From positions 1 to 64,000 of the forward strand of contig NZ_JAIKLE010000009.1 in NCBI RefSeq assembly GCF_022267315.1: 64,000 nucleotides of DNA, written 5' to 3'. Each line of letters begins with the position of its first letter. Within the stretch, counting starts at the first letter, position 1. Of the stretch, positions 53,888 through 62,729 are shown piece by piece. Source of the DNA: Maribellus maritimus (GTDB taxonomy: Bacteria > Bacteroidota > Bacteroidia > Bacteroidales > Prolixibacteraceae). The notes beneath the pieces were generated by a model. That model was not told where the DNA came from and searched no databases. It saw only the letters and a list, made by a program, of their open reading frames with translations. Position numbers and translations under genes: made by a program.

Positions 53888-54934
53888 TCACCTGAACAAA
53901 AAATCAGACGGATTTACCCCAACCTTAAAAGAGTCGTTTAAAACTCCTGATTGAGAATACCGGTAAATAATTGCATCCTGAGTATAATCTATTGCATCGG
54001 AAACATAAATCTCGTTGTTATTAGGGTTCAGTCCCAGACTGTAAAAAAGTTTATCCGCACCTGAAATAAACGCAGAATCGGGCAAAGTTTTACTTTCAAC
54101 AGCCATTTTACAAACTCCCTGGTTTATAAAATACAATGTGTCTTGGGTGTTATTCAGTTCCAAATCGTAAGGATTAGAGTCGTCTTCAAATCGAAGAATC
54201 TTTTCAACCGTAAAAGTCTCAGGATCGACCCTTGTTAATGCAGGCTGTTCATTTCCCGCTGATGAACCTTCAAAACCGCCATCAGAAAAAATCCATAGTT
54301 TCCCGTTTTTATCCACTTTTAAATCTTTGGGCTGAAGCGGTACCTCTATTTCGTCAATCAATTCATCTTTTTCAGAATCTATAACCAGAATTTTATTGTC
54401 GTACGACCAGCTGGAGATGTATACGTAATTTCCAACTTTTGCCATTTGTTCTGAAGTATGTTCCTCTGAAAGATCAATTTGCCCTGTTTTTTCTAATGTT
54501 GAAGGATTAAAAACAGTAATATGGTGAGCATACAAATCAGAAATATAAGCTTTCTCTTCCGTGATAAAAAGAATATAACGTGGTGAAGTCAATCCGGTTA
54601 TTGCCCCTTTAAACGCTGCTGTTTTGGGATCTATCACATATATCTTTCCGGAATTATTGGCCACAAGAAACAACGAATTTCCGTTTAAATACATCGACTG
54701 TGCCACGTCACCCAGCGGGACATTATTGCGGGCATAAAATAAATCATTTTGAACGCTTTTTGTTTTATAATTGTAAAATGAAAGCGAAGCATTTCCGTAC
54801 ATAAAATTTCCTTCACAACTTATAAATACTCCGTTTTCAGTATCAAGATCAAAAAACACAGTTTCGACCGGCTCGTCAGTACACGCTGCCAGGAAAAGGA
54901 TCGTAAATAATATGTAAGCTATTTTTCGAATCAT
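53888..54934 (-). CDS. btuG: BtuG-like beta-propeller lipoprotein (cobalamin binding)
   Basis: The 348-residue protein has a lipobox with Cys18 (LAAC) followed by acidic residues that favour surface export. The mature part is a seven-bladed YncE/DUF5074-like propeller (VFISCEGNFMYGNASLSFYN, KIYVIDPKTAAFKGAITGL, KILVIDSEKDELIDEI). This is the family of BtuG, the Bacteroides surface lipoprotein that captures vitamin B12 and hands it to BtuB. Its start overlaps the btuB stop by 4 bp. Function is inferred from family, riboswitch and neighbour. Confidence 0.85.
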   Translation of the reverse strand: MIRKIAYILFTILFLAACTDEPVETVFFDLDTENGVFISCEGNFMYGNASLSFYNYKTKSVQNDLFYARNNVPLGDVAQSMYLNGNSLFLVANNSGKIYVIDPKTAAFKGAITGLTSPRYILFITEEKAYISDLYAHHITVFNPSTLEKTGQIDLSEEHTSEQMAKVGNYVYISSWSYDNKILVIDSEKDELIDEIEVPLQPKDLKVDKNGKLWIFSDGGFEGSSAGNEQPALTRVDPETFTVEKILRFEDDSNPYDLELNNTQDTLYFINQGVCKMAVESKTLPDSAFISGADKLFYSLGLNPNNNEIYVSDAIDYTQDAIIYRYSQSGVLNDSFKVGVNPSDFLFR

Positions 54935-56889
54935 TTTTTATAGTTCAAAGCCATTGAAAAAGAATAATACCGGCCAGGCATGGGGCGCCATAAAATACTT
55001 TGGTAGTCTTCATTAAAAAGATTTTCTGCTGTAAATTTTATATTCATACGAAAAGAATTTATTTCCAATATTTTATCCAACGAAACCTTGCTTAGCCAGT
55101 ACGGATTTAAAACCCGCTCGAACTCAGACTCTTCATTGCTTGAATTGGTATATCTTTTTCCTGTGTATTCCACATCAAATTTTAATGTAAAATTTTTAAC
55201 TGAAGCGGCGGCGAAAAGATTTCCTTTATGTTTGGGAATGTATATCAGCTGTTTTCCGCGCGATTTGTCAACCGAACGCATCGCATTTTGATTTGTAGTA
55301 TGTGTGAAAGAATAGTTTCCTCCCGATTTTAATTTGAAGTGTCTCAAATTTTTGTCTGCTGAGAACCGGTACTCCGCCCCTCTCGACAAAACTTCTTTTA
55401 CATTGTTTGCTTCCCAATAATATGCACCACTTTGCGAAGGTTGCCAAACAATCCAATTATCAATAAAAGAAACAAAACCGGTTATTTCATTATCAAATGA
55501 AAAGTGGCTGTTTTCTGTTTGCCAGGATAACGACAAGTCACCGGTGTAGCCGTCTTCCGGCAAAAGGTCGGGGTTTCCACCGGGCAACCAAAACAAATCA
55601 TTTAAAGTGGGTTTGTGGTAATTTCGTGCTACATTTGATTTTAACAACAATGGCCATCTTTTTGTTACCTGCCACTCAAAACCAGCACTCGGAATAAAGG
55701 GTTCTACATGGTTGTCATAATTTTCAGAGCGCATCAACATAAAAGCAGCAAAACGATCGGATGGTTTCATGTGCCAATTAAAGAGAAGACTGGTTTCGAA
55801 ACGTTCCTTTTTGTAGCCTTCGCCAGCTATTTTGTTATTAATTTGTACTTCGTAATAATTTATATCTGCACTAACTGTAGCATAGGTTTTCTCATTAAAT
55901 TCTCTAAAAATCCTGAGATGATTTTGAAAGCCTTTTTCTTTACTTTTAGAATTTTCATTAACAAAATTAAATTCAGGCGTTGCCCGGTAATAATTGAGTA
56001 TTGTCGAATTTAATCCTGTAAAAAAATGATAATTAAATTTATCAGTATACTTTTTTATATCGTACTGAACCCGAAGTTGATCGTCTTTTTGATATTCTTC
56101 CCTCTCGCTACCTTCGTATGACATTAATTGAGGCAAATTTCTGTCGCTTTTTTGAAACCATATGCGTAGAGACATTATTTCGCTGTTAAATGACCGGTAA
56201 TAAAATTCCTGCAGAATACCGCCTTTTGAGTAATCCGCATTTTCTAAAGTGTCATTCCGTTGTGGAATAACGCCATGGTTATAATACGGGAAATTATTTT
56301 CAGAACCTTCGTAAAACAAGCGGGTACTTGATTTTAAACGACCACCGCCAAGCAAAACCTTTACGAATGTTTTTCGCGTTTGAAAAGAGCTTGTTTCAAA
56401 CAATCCGGCCAATTCCAGGTTTGTATCCCAGTTTATTTGGTTGTTTAAATGAATACTTCCACCAAGCGCCCCGCTGCTTTCGGCCATAGAACTCCCTCCG
56501 TGAAGCAGGTAGACGTCATCGGCAAAAAAAACAGGCAGCAACGATAAATCTGCAATTCCGTTCATTGGAGAATTCAGGTTCATACCATTCCATAATACCT
56601 GTGTGTGTGTGGCGGCAGTTCCCCGAAAACTTGCTGTTGCTGATGAACCGCGCCCGTACGACTTTATAAAAACCGGAGTGTACTCCGAAATTAATTCAGA
56701 AAGAGAAGTAGTTAAAGTTGCGATCCTTGCCATCGAATCAGGACGAGTTAGTTTTAATCCGGCTTCTTCCACTTTTCGTTTGGCGAGTACTTTTACTTCT
56801 TCAATATGAATGGTATCGGTCAGATTCTGCGCTTCTACAGTTGTAAAAACCAATATTAAAAAACTGAATATCAGAAGTTTAATTCTCAT
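54931..56889 (-). CDS. btuB: BtuB-like TonB-dependent cobalamin transporter
   Basis: The 652-residue outer-membrane protein has a signal peptide (VEAQ), a TonB box (DTIHIEEVKV) near residue 25, a plug (SATASFRGTAATHTQVLWNG, SSGALGGSIHL) and a 22-strand barrel ending in a Phe/Tyr-containing strand (YYSFSMALNYKK). It lies between a surface protein gene and the btuG-like gene, with 1-bp and 4-bp overlaps, downstream of a cobalamin riboswitch, so cobalamin uptake is the clear role. No CarboxypepD-like domain or SusD partner is present. Confidence 0.9.
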   Translation of the reverse strand: MRIKLLIFSFLILVFTTVEAQNLTDTIHIEEVKVLAKRKVEEAGLKLTRPDSMARIATLTTSLSELISEYTPVFIKSYGRGSSATASFRGTAATHTQVLWNGMNLNSPMNGIADLSLLPVFFADDVYLLHGGSSMAESSGALGGSIHLNNQINWDTNLELAGLFETSSFQTRKTFVKVLLGGGRLKSSTRLFYEGSENNFPYYNHGVIPQRNDTLENADYSKGGILQEFYYRSFNSEIMSLRIWFQKSDRNLPQLMSYEGSEREEYQKDDQLRVQYDIKKYTDKFNYHFFTGLNSTILNYYRATPEFNFVNENSKSKEKGFQNHLRIFREFNEKTYATVSADINYYEVQINNKIAGEGYKKERFETSLLFNWHMKPSDRFAAFMLMRSENYDNHVEPFIPSAGFEWQVTKRWPLLLKSNVARNYHKPTLNDLFWLPGGNPDLLPEDGYTGDLSLSWQTENSHFSFDNEITGFVSFIDNWIVWQPSQSGAYYWEANNVKEVLSRGAEYRFSADKNLRHFKLKSGGNYSFTHTTNQNAMRSVDKSRGKQLIYIPKHKGNLFAAASVKNFTLKFDVEYTGKRYTNSSNEESEFERVLNPYWLSKVSLDKILEINSFRMNIKFTAENLFNEDYQSILWRPMPGRYYSFSMALNYKK

Positions 56890-59234
56890 TACTTTTTAAT
56901 GAATTTAAATGTTTTAACCTTCGATTTTTTAACAATTTTCAACATATAAATTCCGGGATTAAAATACTGAACATCAATATTTTTGCTAGTTGTAAAAGCC
57001 GATTCTGACCATATATTTTTACCATTCATATCAAAGATATACATTTGTGCACCAGCCAAGTTTTTTCCATTGACAATCAATTTACTATCAACGGGATTTG
57101 GGAATATCTGTGTTTTCAAATCAGCAAAACTCCGGTTCGAAGTAATTATTTTCTCAGATATCAAAACTGCATCTGTTTCTGAATAAATCGTTAGCGGAGG
57201 CGAGGAAGAAATAAGAACAACTGCTTTTCCTGATTCATCTGAAAAATAGTTTGTTTCCCAAGTAAAAATTTCCTGGTTATAAACAGGAACCAATTCGGTT
57301 TCCGTAATCACCCCATCTGAAAATGTGCATGCGGCTTTTTGCAGTGTTACTTCAACTTCATCGTTTATACTGGCCGAGTCTTTATTCACATTCATTTGAG
57401 TAAAATTCCAGGGATTAATAATTTCTGAAATGTGATACAGCACAATGGTGTCACCATCTGCAATATCAACTTTATCAAAATCATTTAAATACTGGCTTCC
57501 TTTTACACGAGCAATCCAAGCCTTTGCAAAGGCAACCGGAGCTGTTTTTCCGCCCCAACCGTATGTAAATTCGCCTTCTTTCTCAACAGAATATAAATAA
57601 AGTTTGCCTCCAGAATTTTCATCATCGCGCAAATCAAAATTGACACCAGATTTCTGAAGCCCGGAAACTACTGCATGCGCCAATACATGATGTTCAATTC
57701 CTGAAAAATCATTGTTCCGGTTTTCAACAAAAGCATTTAAATCCGGAAGTCTCACCTCAATTTTTTGCAGCGGTATAATATTTTCTGTTTCGGTTTTTGC
57801 TGTAAAGTATACATGAATAATGTCGCTTTCTGATGATATCTTAAAACTGACTGATTTTTGAATAAACCCCTCCATCCGAAAAGTGATGGAACCATTTCCC
57901 TGTTGCGAAGCCACAAAGTAACTTTTTCCTTCGATTTCAATAATACTACCGACTCCCGGTGTTTCCAACTCAAATTGAATTTCAGCTTCCAGTTTATCTT
58001 TGTTATTATCGAAAACATTGGCAGCAAGTAGCACCGTATCACCAATATATACCGATGATAAATCGGATAAGATCTCAATCGAATCAGGAGCAACTACATT
58101 TATTTTGGTGGTTTTAGCCTTGCCGTTTGAGGAAACAAGAATCTCTGTCATTCCGATATTTTCAGCGTTTAAAACTCCTAGAGAGTTAACTGTAGCCACT
58201 TCCTGATTTTGTGATATAAACGAAAAAGTTGACTCTTCTAATTTCCCATTCTGAAAAAATGCAGCCTCAAGTTGTAATGTTTCGCCGACAACTATTTTTG
58301 ATTTATGATGAAACACAACCAACAGTTCACTGTCACCCGACATTTCTGCATTTGCATCTACATCAACAAGGTAAGCCACATCAGTAGAAATTTCGCCCAG
58401 CCAGCCTACACTGGCAAGATTGCCTGTTGTTATTTTTACAAAATGAATGGAGTCCAAATCCACATAATTTCCATGGTCATCAACTGCCCACGAAATATCT
58501 ATGGGGTCTCCACCAGCACCCTCAGTTTCATTTGTATACGGATTGTCCGGAATGCTTAAGTCTACTCCCTGTTTTCTTGCATGAACATCGGCATACCCAA
58601 AATCCAGAGCTTCTGTAACGTATTGTAGAGGATTTGAACTGTCAACTGCAGGTGCGAGTAATGTGCCTTTAAAAGTAACTGAATCCTGTGGATAACCTGG
58701 AAAAAAAATGCTTGTTGGGTAATATTCCTGCGTATTATAGCTATTTGCTTTCAAAGTTCCGGTATCACCCAGATTGTCCTTCCAAAAAATATTACGCGTT
58801 GTGGTTTTAAAATAAGTAATACCGTAATCAGTTCTGGTTCCCGAATGAAAATGCTGGCTGCCTTTTATTTCATACCAGGTGTCATCTGCTATTCCGTTTT
58901 TATTTTTATCTTTCATTACCCACACCACACCTGGCTCCGATGAACCGCTAAAAGCATTTCCAAAAATGGTAAAGTCAATTCCGTATGGATTTTCAGGATC
59001 ATTTACACAGGCCTCTTTAAACCCCACCACAATAGTTCCGCCAAAGCTGCCCAACGAAACCATGTTGGTTCCTTCTGCAGGCATATTTTCAGCAGCCTGT
59101 GGTGTCCCGATAGACTCAATGTTAATGTGTTGTCCCGGCGCTGGTTTATATTCCATTACCCGGTTGACTACATTTTGCGAAATGGCAAAATAGGGTATCC
59201 CAAGAATTGCATACAATAATTTTATTTTTTTCAT
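56889..59234 (-). CDS. T9SS surface protein with Ig-like and transcobalamin-like segments
   Basis: The 781-residue protein has a signal peptide (residues 1-20). An N-terminal beta domain (about 22-290; GTNMVSLGSFGGTIVVGFKE, SEPGVVWVMKDKNKNGIADD) is seen in cell-surface proteins of Bacteroidota B12 loci. Two Ig-like domains (about 300-465) follow. Residues 470-610 carry VKGSQYLNDFDKVDIADGDT with LYHI, like the W..NG...DGD pattern of DUF4430/transcobalamin C-terminal domains. A T9SS tail closes it (IFPNPVDSKLIVNG). It is the first gene after riboswitch 2 and overlaps btuB by 1 bp. B12 binding is inferred. Confidence 0.8.
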   Translation of the reverse strand: MKKIKLLYAILGIPYFAISQNVVNRVMEYKPAPGQHINIESIGTPQAAENMPAEGTNMVSLGSFGGTIVVGFKEACVNDPENPYGIDFTIFGNAFSGSSEPGVVWVMKDKNKNGIADDTWYEIKGSQHFHSGTRTDYGITYFKTTTRNIFWKDNLGDTGTLKANSYNTQEYYPTSIFFPGYPQDSVTFKGTLLAPAVDSSNPLQYVTEALDFGYADVHARKQGVDLSIPDNPYTNETEGAGGDPIDISWAVDDHGNYVDLDSIHFVKITTGNLASVGWLGEISTDVAYLVDVDANAEMSGDSELLVVFHHKSKIVVGETLQLEAAFFQNGKLEESTFSFISQNQEVATVNSLGVLNAENIGMTEILVSSNGKAKTTKINVVAPDSIEILSDLSSVYIGDTVLLAANVFDNNKDKLEAEIQFELETPGVGSIIEIEGKSYFVASQQGNGSITFRMEGFIQKSVSFKISSESDIIHVYFTAKTETENIIPLQKIEVRLPDLNAFVENRNNDFSGIEHHVLAHAVVSGLQKSGVNFDLRDDENSGGKLYLYSVEKEGEFTYGWGGKTAPVAFAKAWIARVKGSQYLNDFDKVDIADGDTIVLYHISEIINPWNFTQMNVNKDSASINDEVEVTLQKAACTFSDGVITETELVPVYNQEIFTWETNYFSDESGKAVVLISSSPPLTIYSETDAVLISEKIITSNRSFADLKTQIFPNPVDSKLIVNGKNLAGAQMYIFDMNGKNIWSESAFTTSKNIDVQYFNPGIYMLKIVKKSKVKTFKFIKK

Positions 59235-59318
59235 TCCCCTTTGTTTTTAAAACCATGGGGAAATAAAACTTCAGGTATTGAACCGTCGCTTTTATTCCCG
59301 AAAGCATTTTTTTGAAAA

Positions 59319-59448
59319 TGGCAGGTCTTCTGGCTTACTCTTTTTTCCGCTCCTTCCCGTTCATTTGAGTTAAACAGTGGATAATGCCGAAAAATTATGA
59401 GCTTACAGCTGCGGGCACAGCTCCGGTTTTTCACCGGATTCCCTTTTT
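59319..59448 (-). promoter_or_regulatory. Cobalamin riboswitch 2
   Basis: The minus strand shows the same ordered blocks as riboswitch 1: AAAAAGGGAATCCGGTG, CCGGAGCTGTGCCCGCAGCT, CCACTG, CGGGAAGGAGC and AGCCAGAAGACCTGCC. It is about 25 bases shorter, through shorter variable stems. It lies 85 bases before the first gene of the B12 uptake operon (59234) and should switch off the three-gene operon when cobalamin is plentiful. Confidence 0.94.
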
Positions 59449-59476
59449 ACATTTTTAATGAACCATTTTTCGTCTG

Positions 59477-59484
59477 CAAAGTTA
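59477..59484 (-). promoter_or_regulatory. Promoter of the B12 uptake operon (TAACTTTG on minus strand)
   Basis: This is an exact fit to TAnnTTTG on the minus strand. Transcription should begin near 59470, so the riboswitch starts about 20 bases into the RNA. Confidence 0.6.
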
Positions 59485-59491
59485 TATATAA

Positions 59492-59516
59492 ATTATTAAG
59501 AATGATTCTAAATAAT
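59492..59516. promoter_or_regulatory. 25-bp palindromic operator resembling a Fur-family box
   Basis: The site has arms ATTATT-x-AGAAT and ATTCT-x-AATAAT around centre base 59504; 11 of 12 arm positions pair. The inner 7-1-7 form (AGAAT-n-ATTCT) is like Fur/PerR/Zur boxes. It covers the -33 side of the minus promoter at 59477-59484 and the upstream part of the plus promoter at 59520-59527, so one regulator could control both transcripts. Confidence 0.6.
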
Positions 59517-59519
59517 ATG

Positions 59520-59527
59520 TATCTTTA
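59520..59527 (+). promoter_or_regulatory. Probable promoter of the divergent TonB receptor gene (TATCTTTA)
   Basis: One mismatch from TAnnTTTG, 26 bp before the ATG at 59553. The palindrome at 59492-59516 ends 3 bp upstream of it. Confidence 0.45.
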
Positions 59528-59552
59528 CAATTTTAAAATTAAATCAATCAAA

Positions 59553-61883
59553 ATGAAAAAGAGTATACTCTATATTATCCTGATTACGTTACATATCAGC
59601 AGCACAGTTAAAGCGCAAGTAAACAGCGATGCGGTAATCACCGGCCACGTGGTATCGAATGGTGAGCATCTTCCTTTTGTAAATATTTATCTTGACCGAA
59701 CAAACTACGGTACAACTACCGATGTTACAGGTCATTACATGATGGTAGACCTCCCGGTTGGAAAATATACATTGGTAGCCAAAATGGTTGGTTATAAAAC
59801 CGCTCAAAAAGAAATTGAGTTAAAAGCCGACGAAACACTTGAAATAAAATTCGATCTGGAAGAGGAATTTATTCGTGTGGATGAAGTTGTAATCACCGGA
59901 ACCAAAACATTTAAAAGACAGACTGATAACGCTGTAATTGTAAATGTATTGGATGCAAAATCTATTGAAAATATTGCAGCACAAACAGTTTCTGAGTCAT
60001 TAAATTTCCAGCCGGGATTGCGTATGGAAACCGATTGTCAAACCTGTAACTATTCACAACTCAGAATGAATGGTCTGGGTGGTGCTTACAGCCAGATTCT
60101 GGTCAACAGTCGTGCCGTTTTCAGTCCTTTAACCGGTTTGTACGGATTGGAACAAATGCCATCAGAAATGGTAGAGCGAATAGAAGTCGTACGCGGTGGC
60201 GGCTCTGCGTTGTACGGTTCCAGCGCTATCGGCGGGACTGTAAATATCATTACACGGATGCCACAACGAAATTCATATGAAATAACCACCAATGCTTCTG
60301 TTGTGGGAGAAGATGCGGCTGATCTGTCGGTTCATGGAACACTAACTGCATTGTCGCAGAAAAGAAATGCCGGTGTTGCTCTTTACACATCTTACCGCAA
60401 AAGAGACATGTATGATCACAACGGGGACAATTTTTCTGAAATGCCCAAACTGGAGAATAATTCCTTTGGCTTAAATTCTTTTTTTAATTTGGATGAAAAT
60501 CAAAAACTGGAGGCCAATTTTTCAAGTATGTACGAATACAGATACGGAGGTGAAATGGTGGATAAACCAGCTTACCTGGCAACACAATCCGAAGAGAGAA
60601 CACATAACGTACTGATGGGAGGAATCAATTACGATTATATCAGCGATAACAACCAAACCAGTTTTTCACTTTATTCAGCCGGACAATATACGGGCCGTAA
60701 ACATTTTACAGGAATAGCGCCAGATGACAGTGAGAAACTAACTAAATACAATTTTAATCCTCCTTACGGAAGTTCAATAAATTATACCGTACAATTTGGC
60801 GGACAGGTCAATCATTTGATACATAACTTTATAAAAGGTTCAAACAACATCACTTTTGGAGCGGAATACAAGGTAGATGATGTTTGGGACGAAATTGAGG
60901 CGTACAATTACCTTATTGACCAAAATGCCCGAAACTTTGGAAGCTTTCTACAAAGTGACTGGTCGCTCACAGCCAAAACAACATTGTTAACCGGTGTTCG
61001 TGCCGACAAACATAATTTTGTTAAAAATCTTATCCTGAATCCCCGGATTTCATTTTTATATAAACCAAATACAGATGCGCAGTTGAGACTTTCCTGGTCA
61101 ACTGGCTTCCGTGCGCCGCAAGCATTTGATGCCGATATGCATATTGCTTTTGCCGGTGGTGGTATTCAAACGATTCAGCTTTCTGATGATTTAAAAGAAG
61201 AAAAATCACAAAGCTGGAGCGCTTCATTAAATTGGGACAAGCCAACGGAGAAACATATTTTTGGCTTTACTATAGAAGGTTTTTATACCCGCTTAAATGA
61301 TGCTTTTATTCTGGAAGAAATTGGTACCACTGAAGATGGAAATTCAATAATGGAAAAACGAAACGGAGGACAAAGCAATGTTCGTGGTATTACGCTTGAG
61401 TTGCGTGCCAATTATAACCGTAAAATCCAGCTGGAAGGTGGTTTGACCCTACAGAAAAGTCAATACGAAGATATTGTAGCCTGGTCGGAAGAATTGCCGG
61501 GGACAAAAGACTATTTAAGAACTCCGGAAACCTATGGTTATTATACCTTTACCTGGACTCCAGGGGCTAAATTCAAAGCTTCTCTGGCCGGTATTTACAC
61601 GGGAACCATGTTCGTTCCACATTATGGTTTGACTGACGACGCCGGAACGCCGGAGCAGGATATACTATTTAAGTCGCCCTCTTTTCTTGAAAACAACCTG
61701 AAAATTTCTTATACATTTAGTAGTATTCGTCTTGACTCTTCTATTGAGCTGTTTGCCGGAGCAGGAAATTTATTTGATCAATATCAGGATGATTTTGATT
61801 CGGGTAAAAACCGTGACAGTGGTTACATCTATGGCCCCGCGAAACCCAGAAACTTTTTTATAGGAATAAAAATTTATAATTAA
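59553..61883 (+). CDS. TonB-dependent receptor with CarboxypepD-like domain and C-x2-C plug motif
   Basis: The frame opens at 59397 inside riboswitch 2, but the ATG at 59553 (MKKSILYIILITLHISSTVK) starts the signal peptide and is chosen, giving 776 residues. Residues 28-110 are a CarboxypepD_reg-like domain (AVITGHVVSNGEHLPFVNIY). The plug has the unusual motif ETDCQTCNYSQLRMNGLGG (C-x2-C) and SALYGSSAIGGTVNIIT, followed by a barrel ending FFIGIKIYN. The substrate is unknown; the Cys pair and the Fur-like box nearby suggest a metal or metal complex, and the B12 operon is its divergent neighbour. Confidence 0.85.
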   Translation: MKKSILYIILITLHISSTVKAQVNSDAVITGHVVSNGEHLPFVNIYLDRTNYGTTTDVTGHYMMVDLPVGKYTLVAKMVGYKTAQKEIELKADETLEIKFDLEEEFIRVDEVVITGTKTFKRQTDNAVIVNVLDAKSIENIAAQTVSESLNFQPGLRMETDCQTCNYSQLRMNGLGGAYSQILVNSRAVFSPLTGLYGLEQMPSEMVERIEVVRGGGSALYGSSAIGGTVNIITRMPQRNSYEITTNASVVGEDAADLSVHGTLTALSQKRNAGVALYTSYRKRDMYDHNGDNFSEMPKLENNSFGLNSFFNLDENQKLEANFSSMYEYRYGGEMVDKPAYLATQSEERTHNVLMGGINYDYISDNNQTSFSLYSAGQYTGRKHFTGIAPDDSEKLTKYNFNPPYGSSINYTVQFGGQVNHLIHNFIKGSNNITFGAEYKVDDVWDEIEAYNYLIDQNARNFGSFLQSDWSLTAKTTLLTGVRADKHNFVKNLILNPRISFLYKPNTDAQLRLSWSTGFRAPQAFDADMHIAFAGGGIQTIQLSDDLKEEKSQSWSASLNWDKPTEKHIFGFTIEGFYTRLNDAFILEEIGTTEDGNSIMEKRNGGQSNVRGITLELRANYNRKIQLEGGLTLQKSQYEDIVAWSEELPGTKDYLRTPETYGYYTFTWTPGAKFKASLAGIYTGTMFVPHYGLTDDAGTPEQDILFKSPSFLENNLKISYTFSSIRLDSSIELFAGAGNLFDQYQDDFDSGKNRDSGYIYGPAKPRNFFIGIKIYN

Positions 61884-61890
61884 TCTGTTA

Positions 61891-62706
61891 TTAACCGTTC
61901 TTAAATACTTTTTCGGGAAGTTTCATTGCCCTTACAATTAGGAATGCTCCAATCAATACAAAAGGAACACTTAGCCATTGCCCCATATTTAACGCCATTG
62001 TGGCTTCAAATGCTTCCTGATCTTCTTTTATAAACTCGATAAAGAAGCGGGCAATAAAAATCAGCACGAAAAATGCTCCAAGCAACAAACCCGGGCGATT
62101 TTTTGCGCTTGTTTTTTTATAGAGAAGTATCAAAACTATAAAGGAAATAACATAGGCCAACGCCTCATAAATTTGGGTAGGATGTTTAGCCACCAATTCG
62201 CCGTTACGTTCAAAAATAAATCCCCAGGGAAGCTCTGTCTGGACACCGTAGATTTCGGAATTCATCAAATTTCCTGTTCGGATAAATGCCCCTACAAGCG
62301 CAGTTGGAACGGCAATTCTGTCCAGTGTCCAAAGTACAGTTCGTTTTGTTACTAACCTTGAATGAATCCAAAGGGCAATAATTATTCCAAGTGCTCCCCC
62401 GTGACTGGCCAAACCACCATGCCATACCTTAATGATTTCTTCCGGATGTTGTGAATAGTAATCCCACCCGTAAAAGAATACATGACCCAAACGTGCACCA
62501 ACAATGGTTGCGATTATAATGTAAAAGAACAGGCTCTCAATCCACTTTTGCGGTACTTTTTCCGATTTTAACATCCATTCTCCAATATAATACCCAATTA
62601 AAAGGCCAGAGGCAAATAACAATCCGTACCATCTTACTGAAAGTCCCCCGATATGAAAAATCTCCGGATTAGCATTCCAATGGATAAAACTTAAAATTTG
62701 AATCAT
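61891..62706 (-). CDS. lgt: Prolipoprotein diacylglyceryl transferase Lgt
   Basis: The 271-residue inner-membrane enzyme has seven hydrophobic helices and the Lgt signature around Arg and Asn in GAFIRTGNLMNSEIYG, plus HGGLASHGGALGII and HPTQIYEAL. It transfers diacylglycerol from phosphatidylglycerol to the lipobox Cys, the first step for all lipoproteins in this window. It lies 23 bp downstream of secA on the same strand, so the two may be co-transcribed. Confidence 0.96.
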   Translation of the reverse strand: MIQILSFIHWNANPEIFHIGGLSVRWYGLLFASGLLIGYYIGEWMLKSEKVPQKWIESLFFYIIIATIVGARLGHVFFYGWDYYSQHPEEIIKVWHGGLASHGGALGIIIALWIHSRLVTKRTVLWTLDRIAVPTALVGAFIRTGNLMNSEIYGVQTELPWGFIFERNGELVAKHPTQIYEALAYVISFIVLILLYKKTSAKNRPGLLLGAFFVLIFIARFFIEFIKEDQEAFEATMALNMGQWLSVPFVLIGAFLIVRAMKLPEKVFKNG

Positions 62707-62729
62707 TTTCTATATTTTGATTTTAGATT

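Noticed and set aside
59397-59552. N-terminal extension of the TonB receptor
   Set aside because: This stretch lies in the riboswitch and promoter region; the signal peptide begins at the ATG at 59553.
54931-61883. SusC/SusD-type polysaccharide locus
   Set aside because: Two TonB receptors are present but no SusD-like lipoprotein or matching glycanase; the riboswitches and the BtuG-like protein show a cobalamin locus.
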